A DNA stretch of 64,000 bases from Hippasteria phrygiana (taxonomy: Eukaryota > Echinodermata > Asteroidea > Valvatida > Goniasteridae), in contig JAZGUH010000774.1 in the NCBI GenBank assembly GCA_037893225.1, positions 434,001 to 498,000 on the forward strand, in the 5' to 3' direction. This document shows positions 22,923-34,285 of the stretch, piece by piece. Both the position numbers and the translations under genes were made by a program. Every line of letters starts with the position of its first letter. The first letter of the stretch is position 1. A model generated the notes under the pieces. The model saw nothing but the letters and a program-made list of their open reading frames with translations, did no database searches and had not been told where the DNA came from.

Positions 22923-24335
22923 TAAAATTAGTATTAATGAAACCATGCCTTGACAACATTTTGAAATTATAGCTCGTGGGGGCCATACATTTTTACGAGG
23001 AATCTGGGTTATATGGGTGCACATTTTCATTTTTACTACTAGTATTACGAGTTATATTAGCTTATGAAAACCAAAGCAAACATTTAAGTGAGAGTAATCC
23101 TTATGTTCATCTTAATTGTCTTTACTAGTTAAAGATGCTTTCTGTGTTTTTAGTGTAGTTTAATATATTTAAAAAGAAAGCAAATATATATTGAACTTGT
23201 ACTTCATATCAGAATATTCCTGAGAGGTATTTATTGTTTATAGTAGTCTTAACAGTATACAGATGTACACACCTATTCCCTGTCATTCTACCTCATATTT
23301 AAAAAGGCAACTTAAGTTTGAAGTATTCTAATGAAACTCTTCATTTGCTATAGAGCAGCATGCATGATGAACAAGTACGCTAAACCTTTAAAGTAGTTCA
23401 AATTGTTCCTACATTTACTTGTTTAAACCATTGCATCAGAAAAAAAATTGTTCAGTCCCCTGAACAAAAACGTTTGTAGGGGGAAGGGTGTTTCCAGACA
23501 GACTAATCACCCCTTGTAAAATTACACCTGTATTGCAAGGGTGTTAGATTGAGTACAATTTTTTCTTTTTATCATTTCAAGAATATCTACCAAAATATAA
23601 TCAATCAATTTACTGAAAATAACTTAGAAGTGTAATTTCTCAAATTTCACATGCTGATCATGGAATGGACAAGAATATATTTGTTAATATATGAACATGT
23701 TAACTTTTGTCAGCATTCTTTTTTTTTCATTCGTTATTATTACATGTACTTACTAAAACAAGAATTGCAAAGTACAGCACCTTGGAAAGTGATTTTAGCC
23801 ATTGAAATTATTAATTCAGAATTGTTTACTCATTTCAGTCTTGAATTAGAAATTTACTTCCAACAGTTATTGGAAAAAAATTGGGCACTGACCGTTATCT
23901 TGCAACATTAATTTAAAAAATAGATGGCCACAGTCCACTGTTCTTCTCAGACCTTACAGTTCCAGTTGAAGAATGGCATAATTAAGTTATAAAACAGTCA
24001 CCGATATTTAAAACTTTGAGTGAATATCACACATTGTATTGTCCATCAAGGAACAAGACTGAAGAATGAGTGGCCTTAAATTACGTAATGGTTGATGGCA
24101 TATTAAGAAAGATATCCCTTAGTAGTACTTGCATCTGGTCACGTTAAGTAATGGAACTTGCAAGACACTTTCTCGAAGGAAAATTACTTTAGCTCCAATG
24201 TCTGCTCAAAATCCAAGTAGCTTCATCAGGGCCGCCTCGTCAGTGAAATTTAACAAGGCATAAGTACAACATGCAACATAGAAAGCTAAAATAATTGCCT
24301 GGACCCAAAAAATAAGGTCACATAAAATCAGGTTG
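22923..24335 (-). repeat. Dispersed repeat R1, copy 2 (left arm)
   Basis: This uninterrupted copy of R1 is inverted relative to 7700-11724. It shows the pre-insertion target of the Penelope-like element (a single ATGTTC, seen as GAACAT near 23693). It is mirrored at 50944-52356. Confidence 0.85.
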
Positions 24336-25990
24336 CCTTTCTTCCTTGATGAATGAATGGAATGCCCAGTCGATCCAGTCCTTGGTGAAGTCCAACAGGG
24401 CATGCACAAAAAGGCGTGCACAAAGGTTTTTTCTGTGTTGATCGTGCTGGTGAAATTTCTATGGGCCCTTTTGAAAGATCCTTTGTCCTTCAGTGACTGG
24501 TGGTAGACCCCTCGTGCTGAAAAAAAGGAAAACAATTATAAATACATGTAAAATTAATATTCAATATGGTTGGATCCTTCTCTCAGATGTTGATATAGTT
24601 TGCTAATATCTCCAGGATGTCCTGAAACTCCTGATAAAGGCCAATTAACAAAATTTATTGGAAAATTTTGAACTTGTCAGGCAAATTTATTGGAAACAAC
24701 TTGCTGGAACATGTCATGTTGTGCAAAATCAACCCAACCAATGTGGGTTTTTTAGGGGCGGGGTGGTTAAAGGGCGCAACAGTTTGGCTCATTGTTTTTG
24801 GAATTATTAAAAATATTCAACGGAAAGAATGCAACATCCTGCCGCTACTTTTGTTCACCATATCTTACTTCAATGATGGTTAGTCATTGCAGATATATGT
24901 TGAAAAGGAAAAAAAACATGAATTTGGGACATTGAAAATGTCTAAAAATGGTCATGAGTCACCATAGACATTGTTCATAACCAACACAATGGCGTCTCAA
25001 TACTACATTCTTTCCTATTCAACTAGTGTCCCTTGAAAACAAAACATTCAGAAAGTGATGACTTTACACACAGTGTGTAAGACCTTTTCTCAACAGAACA
25101 CCCCCCCCCCCCCCCCACAAACCTCAAACTACACTAAATACCATATAAACCTCCCAACATTTCATTTTTAAAAGAACACTGCCATAATGACCATGACAGC
25201 AGTCTCGACCAACACTAGACCTGCAGACGAAAATGCAGTTCTGCTAGTAATCCTGGTTTAACGTTAGGGCCCTTGCAAAGGCCTACATTTATGATGCACA
25301 TGAATACATGGGACCGAGTCTTCGTTGTATGTAGTTTGAAAAATCAACCAAAACATGCCTGACCATTGCATCAATTTATCGATAATATACGGGAGAAATA
25401 ACCTCACCTTCATTACAGTTTTGCTTGAAAGCATTGCGTCAGCGACCTGAAAATGGAGGGTGCATACACTGTATGTGCACCCACCAAGCAGCTGATGTAC
25501 GAAGTAAACATGACACAAACGGCCTCAAACACTCGTTGTTTTGACGTATTTCTAAAGAAAATATTTTCAAACTCAGGAAACCTGCAAGAGCTATGATACG
25601 TTCTGTCCCAGATTTTGTATTTTGAAGTTTAAATTTTCCTCTGTCAGGTCGACAGTTGTAAGAAATATCGCCGAAGTCCACGTTAGAACCGCTCTCTTAT
25701 GCGTCGCTCTCTCGTAGTCTCCTGCGGTTGCTGAATTTACGTAAACAATGGCGCGGTACTATGGAGACTAGTGTATGGCTCCCAGACGTCACATACACAC
25801 GGTGAACTGCGCAAGACTAGTCATTTTTCAGCCTCTTTCCGTTAGAAGAAATCGATTTTTTTTTTAAGAGTGCAGTGCTCATTAACAAACAAGATTCACA
25901 ACTAAGAACAACCCAAATACTATCTGTGATATCTATTTCTATTGAACCAACCAAAAAGAAATCCTCCTCCTTAGGTACGTTACGAAAGAA
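24336..25990. other. Left arm, between R1 and DIRS; one unexplained open frame
   Basis: A 109-codon frame (24535-24206 minus; 50744-51073 plus in the right arm) has the same length and sequence in both arms. It contains a hydrophobic stretch (LIFWVQAIILAFYVACCTYA) and is preceded by TTTTTTTCAG, a good splice acceptor. No homologue comes to mind, so I do not call a gene. A run of about 17 C lies at 25101-25117. Confidence 0.35.
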
Positions 25991-25999
25991 GCTCTTTTT

Positions 26000-27164
26000 G
26001 GGCCTTGGCCCATGGCCTATGTCGTTGTGTCCATCAGAAAACTTCTCGGACACGAACTCTAACTCCGATGTCGGCCGGAGTTTTCGACCGCCATGGGAGT
26101 CCGCTCATGACCAAACGACCCCACGAGGGTACCGAGCGGCACCAGTGGCCGACGGGGGCGAAGCCTCGGGTTCTGGCGGCTTGGCCCCGGTCCCCGGATG
26201 GACGTTGGCCTTCTATCCGGTGATGATCATTCTTCCGGCGAAGAGTCCACTGACGTAACCCCCCTTTCGGCTACTGACTTCCGACTTCTGGCGGTTATGA
26301 AAGATATGGTCCGGGTACTTAAGATCCCGGCTGCGGCAGAACCACAGATGGTACCGGACGAACGGCAGTCTTTCAAACGCCGAACCGCCCCGTCCGAGTC
26401 TCTGACCCGGGGACAGGTTTTTCCGGCGTTCCCTGTGGATAAAGTTTGTACGGACCGCATCAGAGCTTTGGTGGCGTATAAACGATGGCGACCCAAAGAC
26501 AACATAAAGGCACGGGCCTTTAGAACTCCACTAAAAGATCATGACAGCTATTTTAATAACAGTACCGGTTATTCCGGACGCTGCCAAATATAAAATGGCG
26601 GCCGACAGAGGCGGCCGTGCGTCGGGGAAATCCCCATTTCAAGACTGCGTGCGCGGCAAATTGGACACTGCTTCACGTTTTGGATTGAAAGTTAGTTGTT
26701 TTTCACAGTTGCTTTCCGAGTTCTTGGTATGTGCCTGTGAAGGTGACTCTGAAGTTTCCCCAGAGTCTACTGAAATTGCATTCCGATGTATGGATGATTG
26801 TTTGCAGTTGTACATGGAGCAGTTTACCCGAATCTCCCTTTTCGCTACATTGGTCTGAAGATCGAATGTATTTGACACTATTTTTCTCCCTTAGGATGGA
26901 GCGCGGGCACGCCTGGATGCTCTTCCGCTTCTTGGTCCTGACCTGTTTAATGATAGGTTCCAAGAGCTGATGGAGGATGAAGCGAAGCGGATTACAGCCG
27001 CTGAGAAGATAAACATCAGAAAGGCTAAGGAGTCTCGGCCGGCCAGGCGCGGTAACAACACACCTCCACGCTTTCCGCGCAAGCCACTGAAGCCCTTTTG
27101 TTTCCGATCAGGCCAATCTGCTACAGTCACAACTGCTACAGCCCAACCCTCGCCTACACACTGA
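26000..27164 (+). pseudogene. gag: DIRS-like gag, with a possible short intron (left arm)
   Basis: Consecutive gag-like segments lie in different frames: DVTPLSATDFRLLAVMKDM and FPVDKVCTDRIRAL; then VPVIPDAAKYKMAADRGG to MEQFTRISLFATL (ending about 26852); then DGARARLDALPLLGPDLF, ELMEDEAKRITAAEKINIRK and a basic C-terminus with stop at 27164. A frameshift near 26555 joins the first two. The last two are joined in phase if 26853-26894 (GT...TTTTTCTCCCTTAG) or a longer stretch from GTATGT at 26728 is removed as an intron. Introns are known in some DIRS elements. The right arm lacks 80 bp including this acceptor. Confidence 0.7.
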
Positions 27165-27215
27165 CACCCTCGGCACCTCATTATCGGTCATTGCCCTCTG
27201 GCCGTCGATATAGAG

Positions 27216-28678
27216 GTGGAAGGTCCTCCACTGCCCTTCGCTCTGGTATGGGGCTTTGGAGGGGGACCTTGGCGTAACTCGGTGGCCGTCTCAAACTTTT
27301 CGCAGAGACTTGGGCCCGTTTTTGTTCCGACAGGTGGGTGCTCGACTCTGTATCTCTCGGATACGCTCTATAATTTACAAGCACCCCCCCTCCCCCCCCC
27401 CCCCCCCCCCCCAGTCGGACACGATCTGTCGTCCCATTCCAGTTCCCTCCGACCTGATCAAACGTCGGGCACTGGAGTCGGAAATATTATCTCTCCTCCG
27501 GAAACTTGCAATACGGATAGTACCCCAGGGACAGGAAAACAACGGGTTCTTCTCCACATTCTTTCTCACTCCCAAGAAGCAACCCGGAGAATGGCGTCCC
27601 ATCCTGAACCTTCGGCCACTCAACGAATGTATTCGACAACAGCGGTTCAGGATGGAAACACTCTGTACAGTGTTGGATTCCCTACCCGTACAGTCATGGG
27701 CTGCGACCTTGGATCTAAAGGACGCCTATCTCCACGTGCCCATTCGCGACAGTCATTTTGAGTTCCTCCGGTTCCTCCGGTTCCTCCGGAGTAGCTTACG
27801 AATTCATCGTTCTCCCGTTCGGACTTTCCACCGCACCAAAGGTATTCACACGATTGGCAAAGGTTGTGGCAGCTATCCTCAGACAACGAGGCGTTCTCAT
27901 CTTCGTCTATTTGGACGACTGGCTAATTGTGGGCATGTCCGAAAGCCAAACCCGTCAGGCTGTAAACACCACAAGGGAAGTTGCAGCCAGTCTGGGCTTT
28001 CTATGCAACGACGAAAAGTCCCCTGCCGTCAACTCGCACAACCTTTCTGGGGGCGGAGTTGGATCTGTCCTGCAGCGTCGCCTTTGCCACTCCAGAACGT
28101 CTGGAGAATCTTGTGGAATGCACAGTCCTGCTGATGTCGGCCGACGCAGCCACAGCGGTGGCCTGGCTCCGCCTCTTGGGTCTAATGGCCAGTATGGTGG
28201 ATCTGATACCTTACTGCCGATTATATATGCGGCCAATTCAGCTGCATTTACTTGCCCACTACCGGCCAAAACGCCATCTGCTGTTCAAGCTAATGCCGAT
28301 GCTCTCCCCCTCCCACCGGTCCGCCATCATCTAACGTGGTGGAACAACCCACACAATCTTTCAACCGGTCTGAGGTTCCGTCTCCCCCAACCAACGTTGA
28401 CGCTAACCACGGATGCGTCACGCGACGGCTGGGGAGCACACTTCGGAGAGGGCTCGGTCGCCGGGACCTGGTCTCAAGTGGAGCGGGCTCTCCATATCAA
28501 TATCCTGGAACTGCTGGCTGTGAAAAAGGCCCTGACCTATTTTCAAAGAGGGACGGCAGGGAAGTTTGTTCAGATTGTTCAGATTGTTCAGAACTCAACT
28601 GTCGTTTCCTACATCAACCGACAGGGGGGCACCCGGTCCAGCCGCTTATGTTTGTACACATGGGAACTTCTTCAATGA
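27216..28678 (+). pseudogene. DIRS-like RT-RNase H (left arm)
   Basis: The RT starts with GRLKLFAETWARFCSDRWVL in a different frame, then a poly-C tract and IPVPSDLIKRRALESEI, FFSTFFLTPKKQPGEWRPIL, ATLDLKDAYLHVPI, EFIVLPFGLSTAPKVFTRLA and the catalytic IFVYLDDWLIVG. RNase H has LTTDASRDGWGAHFG, LHINILELLAVKKAL and NSTVVSYINRQGGTRS. A run of three 9-bp units (GGTTCCTCC) at 27768-27792 marks a frameshift in the RT; the right arm has two units. The YLDD box and the WRPILNLRPLN block separate DIRS from LINE and Gypsy RTs. The element lacks any intact reading frame across RT. Confidence 0.9.
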
Positions 28679-29057
28679 ACACAACGCCCCCGCACAGAGC
28701 CGCCTACCGTGATACCATTTCTCGCTGGGTGGTTAGGGCCATTCGAACATCCATCTCAGGCTGGCCAACTCAATCGACTGGTTCCGTGCATGCCCATGAT
28801 ACTAGGGCAACTGTGACGTCTTGGGCCGTTCTTAAGGGTGTCCCTATGCACGAAATATTGCAGGCGGCGGCCTGGAAGACAGCCTCCACATTTGCCTTAT
28901 GCTACCTCAAAGACGTCTTGCAGACTGAGGGGCAGATGGGCCGCGTGGTCCTCACAGCTTCGATGCCCACGACTCGTGGAAAGGACCATGATGATGGGGA
29001 AAACCCAACCGGCGATGGTAGACGCCAGAGTGATGGGGTGGTCCCTGCCAGACAGTA
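28670..29057 (+). pseudogene. Tyrosine recombinase C-terminus of the DIRS-like element (left arm)
   Basis: The frame reads PPHRAAYRDTISRWVVRAI, VHAHDTRATVTSWAVLKG and EILQAAAWKTASTFALCYLKD. This is the HxxR block and terminal tyrosine region of DIRS recombinases, which insert circular element DNA. The upstream catalytic part is deleted. The same sequence is at 46300-46690 on the minus strand. Confidence 0.85.
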
Positions 29058-29253
29058 ACACCTTTTTGTAGTGAGTTTCCTTTACTTGTTAACGGTTTAC
29101 ATGTTTCTACTAGGGTTCACAATGGGCCGATACTTAAAGCGGTTGTTTACTACTTTCGCGGTCCTTGTGAAATCCTCGCCCATACCCCCTCCTTCAGTGT
29201 TAATCTATGCATATGTAGGAATTAGCAGGTATTAAAGAGAGGGCCCGAAGTGG

Positions 29254-29545
29254 ACTACACCAAATCTGAGGTGATTTGGTAGTCCACGAGGGGCCGATAC
29301 TTACCTGCTAATTCTCCCTGCCTCCTGCCCCTCTTGGGCTTGGGTGAGATTTCTTGTATTTTCGCTCTCAGAAAAGAGGACGATATGCCGCTTGGCATCG
29401 TGTGTACTGGGTATGGTCCCAGAGGGCGCTGTGGTATACGTAAAATCTAGCGAATGTAGCCTGCGGCCTAGGAAGAGTAATGCATATGTAGGAATTAGCA
29501 GGTAAGTATCGGCCCTTCGTGGACTCACCTCAGATTTGGTGTAGT
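29254..29545. repeat. Inverted-repeat element at the DIRS 3' side, left arm only
   Basis: ACTACACCAAATCTGAGGTG (from 29254) and CCACGAGGGGCCGATACTTA (from 29284) match the complement of 29492-29545 in order, with one 9-bp insertion on the left side. The arms are 54-61 bp. Pieces of the same terminal unit recur at 29123 (GGGCCGATACTTA) and 29208-29232. This may be the terminal or internal complementary region of the DIRS element or a nested MITE. It lies in the 737-bp segment missing from the right arm. Confidence 0.65.
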
Positions 29546-29834
29546 TTGCCTTTTATTGGTTTTTAACAAAGTTAACATACACAAGAGGGAAGGTATTGTA
29601 AAAGTCTGTTAAAAGGGTAAAATCTTCGGTGTTTTAAACTGATACATGGAGTCTACATATTAGGGAGAAATATGCATTGCTCTTAAATGCAAATACACAT
29701 GTATTGCGTTTATATATTTTTTGTTAAACTGACAAGACTATATTTGTTGGATACAATGTATGCTGCAGCCTGAATAACATTTAATTGAAACTAAAAAGGA
29801 CGCGTGAAAACTGTGTTTGTTTCTATTTTAGTTG

Positions 29835-30133
29835 TAGAAGTTGCTACATCTCTTGGGTAAAAGCCATTAACCAACACTGTTGCCTATTGAATGTTGGGTC
29901 AAATATCAACAGTCTTGGGTAAATTTTAACCAACTTTTTCTTCAATAAATTACCCAACAATCGGTCATGGATGATTACCCAATTGTTGAAAAAAGGTTTT
30001 ACCAACTAATTTTGTCAAATGTTTACCAACAACTGTTGGATAGAGTTTTTCCCATTTATTTCACCAGTTGATATTTGACCCAACGTTGGTTAAGAATGTT
30101 GGTTAAACTTTTACCAACAGGATTTGCAGTGTA
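29835..30133. mobile_element. MITE with about 50-bp terminal inverted repeats (left arm)
   Basis: AATGTTGGGTCAAATATCAA (29890) pairs with GTTGATATTTGACCCAACGT (30067), and the outer parts (GGGTAAAAGCCATTAACCAAC and the complement of GTTGGTTAAACTTTTACC) also match. The right end reads ...TTTGCAGTGTA, so its outward end is CACTGCAAA, a Chapaev/CACTA-like terminus. It is non-coding. The right-arm copy (45962-46175) has lost its outer half. Confidence 0.7.
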
Positions 30134-30357
30134 ACAATTTGTGGTCACAATGTACATTGCCTAAACTAAATTACGAAAACACGGAATCGACAAACAAACA
30201 TACATCCACACTCGGAGTTTGTATGCATATCAGCAGGGCAATCATTTATTGTTTACATCGTGTATATTCAATTTAATTAGCTACTAATAAAATAATTGGA
30301 GACATTCATGAAACGTGGTATTGAAATTTGATTTTAATACTAATATTCACTTATGAC

Positions 30358-30798
30358 TTAAATGTAGTGTACACGATTGGTAATCCTCCAATTCTATTTT
30401 TACTGAATTATTACGAAATACCTTACTAGACTGTAAATGTAGTGTCAATTATCCTGTGAAATGATGGCACCAGGTGTGCTGTCGTTGTCAAGAAAATGGG
30501 AAATATATATCGTTTTCCAACGATTTCCAGCTGGAAATCGTTGGAAAACTACCCTGTAGCCTGAATGCCAGCATGTCCAAGGCGCGCCACTCGTCCGGGT
30601 AGCCACGCGCGCCTAAAAGGCTATCATCCGCCCGACGGTTAAAAAAGGAGCGCGGTTTTTCTCTCGTTTTTTTCGCCATCCAACAACGCAAAACTTTGAA
30701 CAGGTCAGCGGAACGATATTTCCTATAAAATACTAACCCCCAAATCCGCCCATTTATAAAAAATTGCAACAATGACCAATCATGTACACTACGTTTAA
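30358..30798. mobile_element. Small inverted-repeat element (left arm)
   Basis: About 25-bp ends match as inverted repeats: AATGTAGTGTACACGATTGG at the left and the complement of CCAATCATGTACACTACGTT at the right. Inside is a perfect 38-bp loopless palindrome (30512-30549, centred on CCAGCTGG) and a GC-rich patch. A 94-codon minus-strand frame (30772-30488) crosses it but shows no known domain. It is mirrored at 45297-45737. Confidence 0.6.
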
Positions 30799-31574
30799 TC
30801 TTTCAGTTGTTAACATCGTCCGTTATCGTGTCTTGTTAGTTTTGTATTAACCTGATATTTCCAATATCCAATCGCACTAAATCTCTATAAATACTTATGC
30901 TGTAAATGTTTTGAATTTCACAAACGTAACCTTACAGTTCATGTTAAAATTGTGTTTGTTTAGTAGAAATTGTTGTGTCTATTTGTGGAGTTTTGGCTCC
31001 CAAATCCAAGATTCACGAAACATTTCTGAACGTTTCTGAAATTTAACGGCTATTAAATTGGTTAAAAATTTACTCAATAATTACGCTCAATGTGGAACTC
31101 TATCTTTACACTTTGGATTCCTTAAAATCACTTTTATAAATGTATATACTAGTGTGATCGTAGTGTAATGTAATACATGTCGCTCACAGTCTCTAACGAC
31201 AAGCAAGAAAGGGCATCTTGAAAACACCAATTTCTGATTTCACGTCCCATGAAATGAAATTTTCGAGGCTTAAACCCACATCACAGACGTGAACATCACT
31301 GTCAAAACTGACTGTGCATAAACATTGAAGGAATTTTGTTCTTTTTCTGGGGGTAAATTTTCCAAATGTCTGTGTTTCTGCCTCAGTGAGTACTTAGTAG
31401 CCAGTCACTAAACAAATTTACCATACAAACTGTGGCAACAAGTCAATTTTGTTATACTGTAAGTGCCCAACTGTGACTGGAAGTGACGTTGATTGACATC
31501 ATAGCAACAGCGCCATCACATGACAGGAAATAGTTTGATGGTTTTGAATAGTGAAAAAGAACACCTCATCCTTA

Positions 31575-31665
31575 CACTATGAACATCTAACAAAAGAAAA
31601 CCCACGCAGTCCTTTGTTTGTAACAAAGGACTGCGTGGGTTTTCTTTTGTTAGATGTTCATAGTG
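31575..31665. repeat. 91-bp hairpin with 44-bp perfect arms (left arm)
   Basis: The left arm 31575-31618 is the exact complement of 31622-31665, separated by only 3 bases. The sequence runs from CACTATGAACATC to GATGTTCATAGTG. It lies 309 bp beyond the CUB gene's stop codon, so it is probably in the 3' UTR or just downstream. Transcribed, it would form a near-perfect double-stranded RNA. The mirrored copy is 44430-44520. Confidence 0.97.
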
Positions 31666-31973
31666 TTGTTTCAATGGCACAAAGGGAATGTCTTGGATGC
31701 ACGAAATATCTCTGAGAATGATTTTCATTTCGCCGAACCTTCAGTGTCAGATTTAAAGTCAAACCCTCCTGTTGTTTCTCCTTGAATCATTCCGATTAAT
31801 GGTCAAGCAGACAAATGAAATTACTTGCAGGGAACAAGCGAAGATACTGTAGTAATTATAATCATATTTCATGAGGATTACATTAATAATTATTTTAAAT
31901 CTACGATTACAATATTTGGTATAGGCAATATCACCGTCTTATAAGCAACAGTCATGATAGGTGTAGTGTGGAT

Positions 31974-33930
31974 TTAGTTGCACTCGTACTCACACACATA
32001 TCCCGGGTAGTTGTACAAAGTGTCACTCTTGAACCTCATCAAGGCCAGGTTTTTCTTGGACGTGACGGTAACCCCATTCAAGTCAAGACCACAGTACCTA
32101 AACACAGGACAAATCAGATATTTTAGCATACAATTGCAAAATATGCGAGAAAAGGTGTGATAAGGCGGTTTTAAAGTAACGTATCTGTCGTGATGAAGTT
32201 TATTACATCCGCGCAGATTAATTCAAACCCTAGATTGCGAACTTATGTTGTACACAACTACTTGACACAATTTTATTTAATTTAAAGATTCCCCTGCCAA
32301 AATAATTCTTTGAAGTATATAACTGCGAAATGGGAGTTGGGGCAGTAATGAACTTACGCGGACAAAGCATTGTAACTATACAATCGTTATCGTCACGTGA
32401 CCCTGGCAGGTATAGGACAAAATTATGTATGTTTGAACAAAACGATGTACATGAATCACAATGAAAAAGTCATCTAGCAAATACTCACATATTTAAAGTT
32501 TGTGTGCATATGCTGGGAAAAGAGAGAAAAACATTATGTTCTAGTAGTCTGGTAGCATGCATCTGTAGTTATGTAAACTGGGCACCTTCCCCTTACGTTC
32601 TCCGTGAAATGGATGGGGCCCCGTTGGCGAAATTTGACAGCGTGCTCAGCAGCGCCATGCAATTCGGTCGATTCACAACTCGGGGAGAGGCCAAATTACG
32701 CAGTGCATCGGGGGCAGTGGCGTATGCAGGGGGGGGGGGGGCAACTTTCCCCCTGGCGGCATTTGAGGCGTCATACAAAAACCAAAAGAAATAGTGTTTT
32801 TACGACGGTTTTAAGACGGTTCAGACGTTGTTTGCCCTCCCTGGTACAAAAAGCTGGATACGCTACTGATCATGGGTATCAAGTGGGTATCGCCAATGCA
32901 TCGACCGTACTTCTTACACCCCTTCTCCGCTTAATCTATCAACTTCTCTCTCTTTTTTTTCCAGCACAAAGTATTCCCCGATTATTCAAAAATTAATTTA
33001 ACTCATCCACTCGCATTCGCGCGAAATCCATACTGATCACCATCTAATACAACGCGATAGACGCGATATCGACCCCGAAAGTGGGAAAATGGGCTTTCCC
33101 GGCTGGCCGCTTGCGCACTGAGTTGTGAATTGACCGAATTGGCCCTTGGTTGTGAATGGCAGTCACTGTCCCAACGTTGACGATCAGTGCCACTTACTTC
33201 TTGGGGTAAGTCTCATCAACGATGTCGCCGGTTTTCATTTCCAACACATCAAAGAGGCAATCCGGGAATTCGTCAATGTCGAACGTCGTGAAGTTGAGTT
33301 GGACCCGTTGGCCTTCTGGACACTATAGAAAAACGGGGAAACAGCTACGTAATTGTGACCCGCTCTGGAAAAGGTATATTATGTCGCAAAATATAAAAAA
33401 ATGAGTTTTATGTTGTTTGGAAAGCCCGCAATGTAAGCTTCTATTTGGTACATGACAGAGCTCCAAAGCCCTTTCCGTTCTGCAGATATCGCGTTTTATG
33501 GAGTTCATATTGCACAGCAGAGAAAACAGGCTTTGAAATTATCAGGAAAAAGAAGTTAAAGTTGTAAATGCTGATTCACGAGAGGTTCTTACCAAGTTCG
33601 CTCATCAAGAAACACATGTCTTGCCTTGACCAGAATATTTAACTTACCCATATTTTTACAAGGAACTTTCCCGCAAAGAACTTTAACACCATATTCTCTG
33701 TTTACCCTCTGAATTTAATAATAAAAAGTTACGTACTAAGCTCCTCAGTAGCATTGTTTTGATCGCTGTTGAAAGCAATCAAGAGAGATTGTGCTATGAG
33801 GCAGCATATCTTGTCTTTATTTACTAACCTACCTCAATGGCATAGCTGCACTCGGTGTTGCTAGGATACTTGGAAGGGTATCCCGGGCTCTCGATTACCC
33901 CTGACGGAGCCGTGAACTCCTCGCTGCATT
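31974..33930 (-). CDS. CUB-domain protein, three 3' exons (left arm)
   Basis: The exons are 33833-33930, 33198-33322 and 31974-32097, joined by GT/AG introns in phases 0 and 2. They encode 114 residues that make one CUB domain: CSEEF, GVIESPGYPSKYPSN, CSYAIE; then CPEGQRVQLNFTTFDIDE, DCLFDVLEMKTGD; then YCGLDLNGV, NLALMRFKSD and a stop right after the domain. The four CUB cysteines and the SPGYP..YP and F.SD blocks are all present. Three extra cysteines occur, one at the exon 2 start and two in the tail (YVCEYECN). CUB domains bind proteins or sugars in secreted or surface proteins. Upstream exons, with any signal peptide, are not seen. The coding sequence appears identical to the right-arm copy. 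Confidence 0.88.
32715..32868. mobile_element. hAT-like MITE in the CUB intron (left arm)
   Basis: A 154-bp element has ends CAGTGGCGTATGCAG and CTGGATACGCTACTG, inverted with two mismatches. The adjacent 8 bp (ATCGGGGG and ATCATGGG) agree at six positions, as expected of a decayed hAT target duplication. It sits between CUB exons 2 and 3. The right-arm copy is 43228-43380, with a G-run one base shorter. Confidence 0.75.
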
Positions 33931-34285
33931 CTGAATCATTGTCGGGGAAACGAGCTTTGTCATATACCAGTAATTTCAAGGCCATTAGATGTCCTTACAG
34001 CACCCTCAATAAACTAATGTTCACAAATAAAGCACTGTTTGCAATTGCGAGATGTTTTCCTTCAAATGCAACCGTTTGAACATTAATATTGTTTTGTCAG
34101 CAAACAAGATTTGTTTTGCAAGTACACTGTATCTCAGCTTCAGCAGTCAGGTTCTCTGCATCCGCGGCCAAGTTCAGTTAACCAAGAACTTCACCATATT
34201 ACCACAACTGCGGGTACAAGCCAAGTCGAAACACAAGCTCATGGCAACTCCCTTGCCAAAGGTTCTCCTTTACCCTGGGTTAATT

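Larger units (their letters stand above)
25991..29057 (+). mobile_element. DIRS-like retrotransposon (left arm), internally deleted
   Basis: The order on the plus strand is gag-like frames (26000-27164), a DIRS-type RT (27270-27960), RNase H (28380-28660) and the C-terminal end of a tyrosine recombinase (28690-29000). Tyrosine recombinase with RT-RNase H and no integrase is diagnostic of DIRS-like elements. Most of the recombinase is deleted, because the RNase H end (GGTRSSRLCLYTWELLQ) runs directly into the recombinase tail. Several frameshifts are present, so the copy is inactive. It is mirrored at 46300-49290. Confidence 0.9.
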
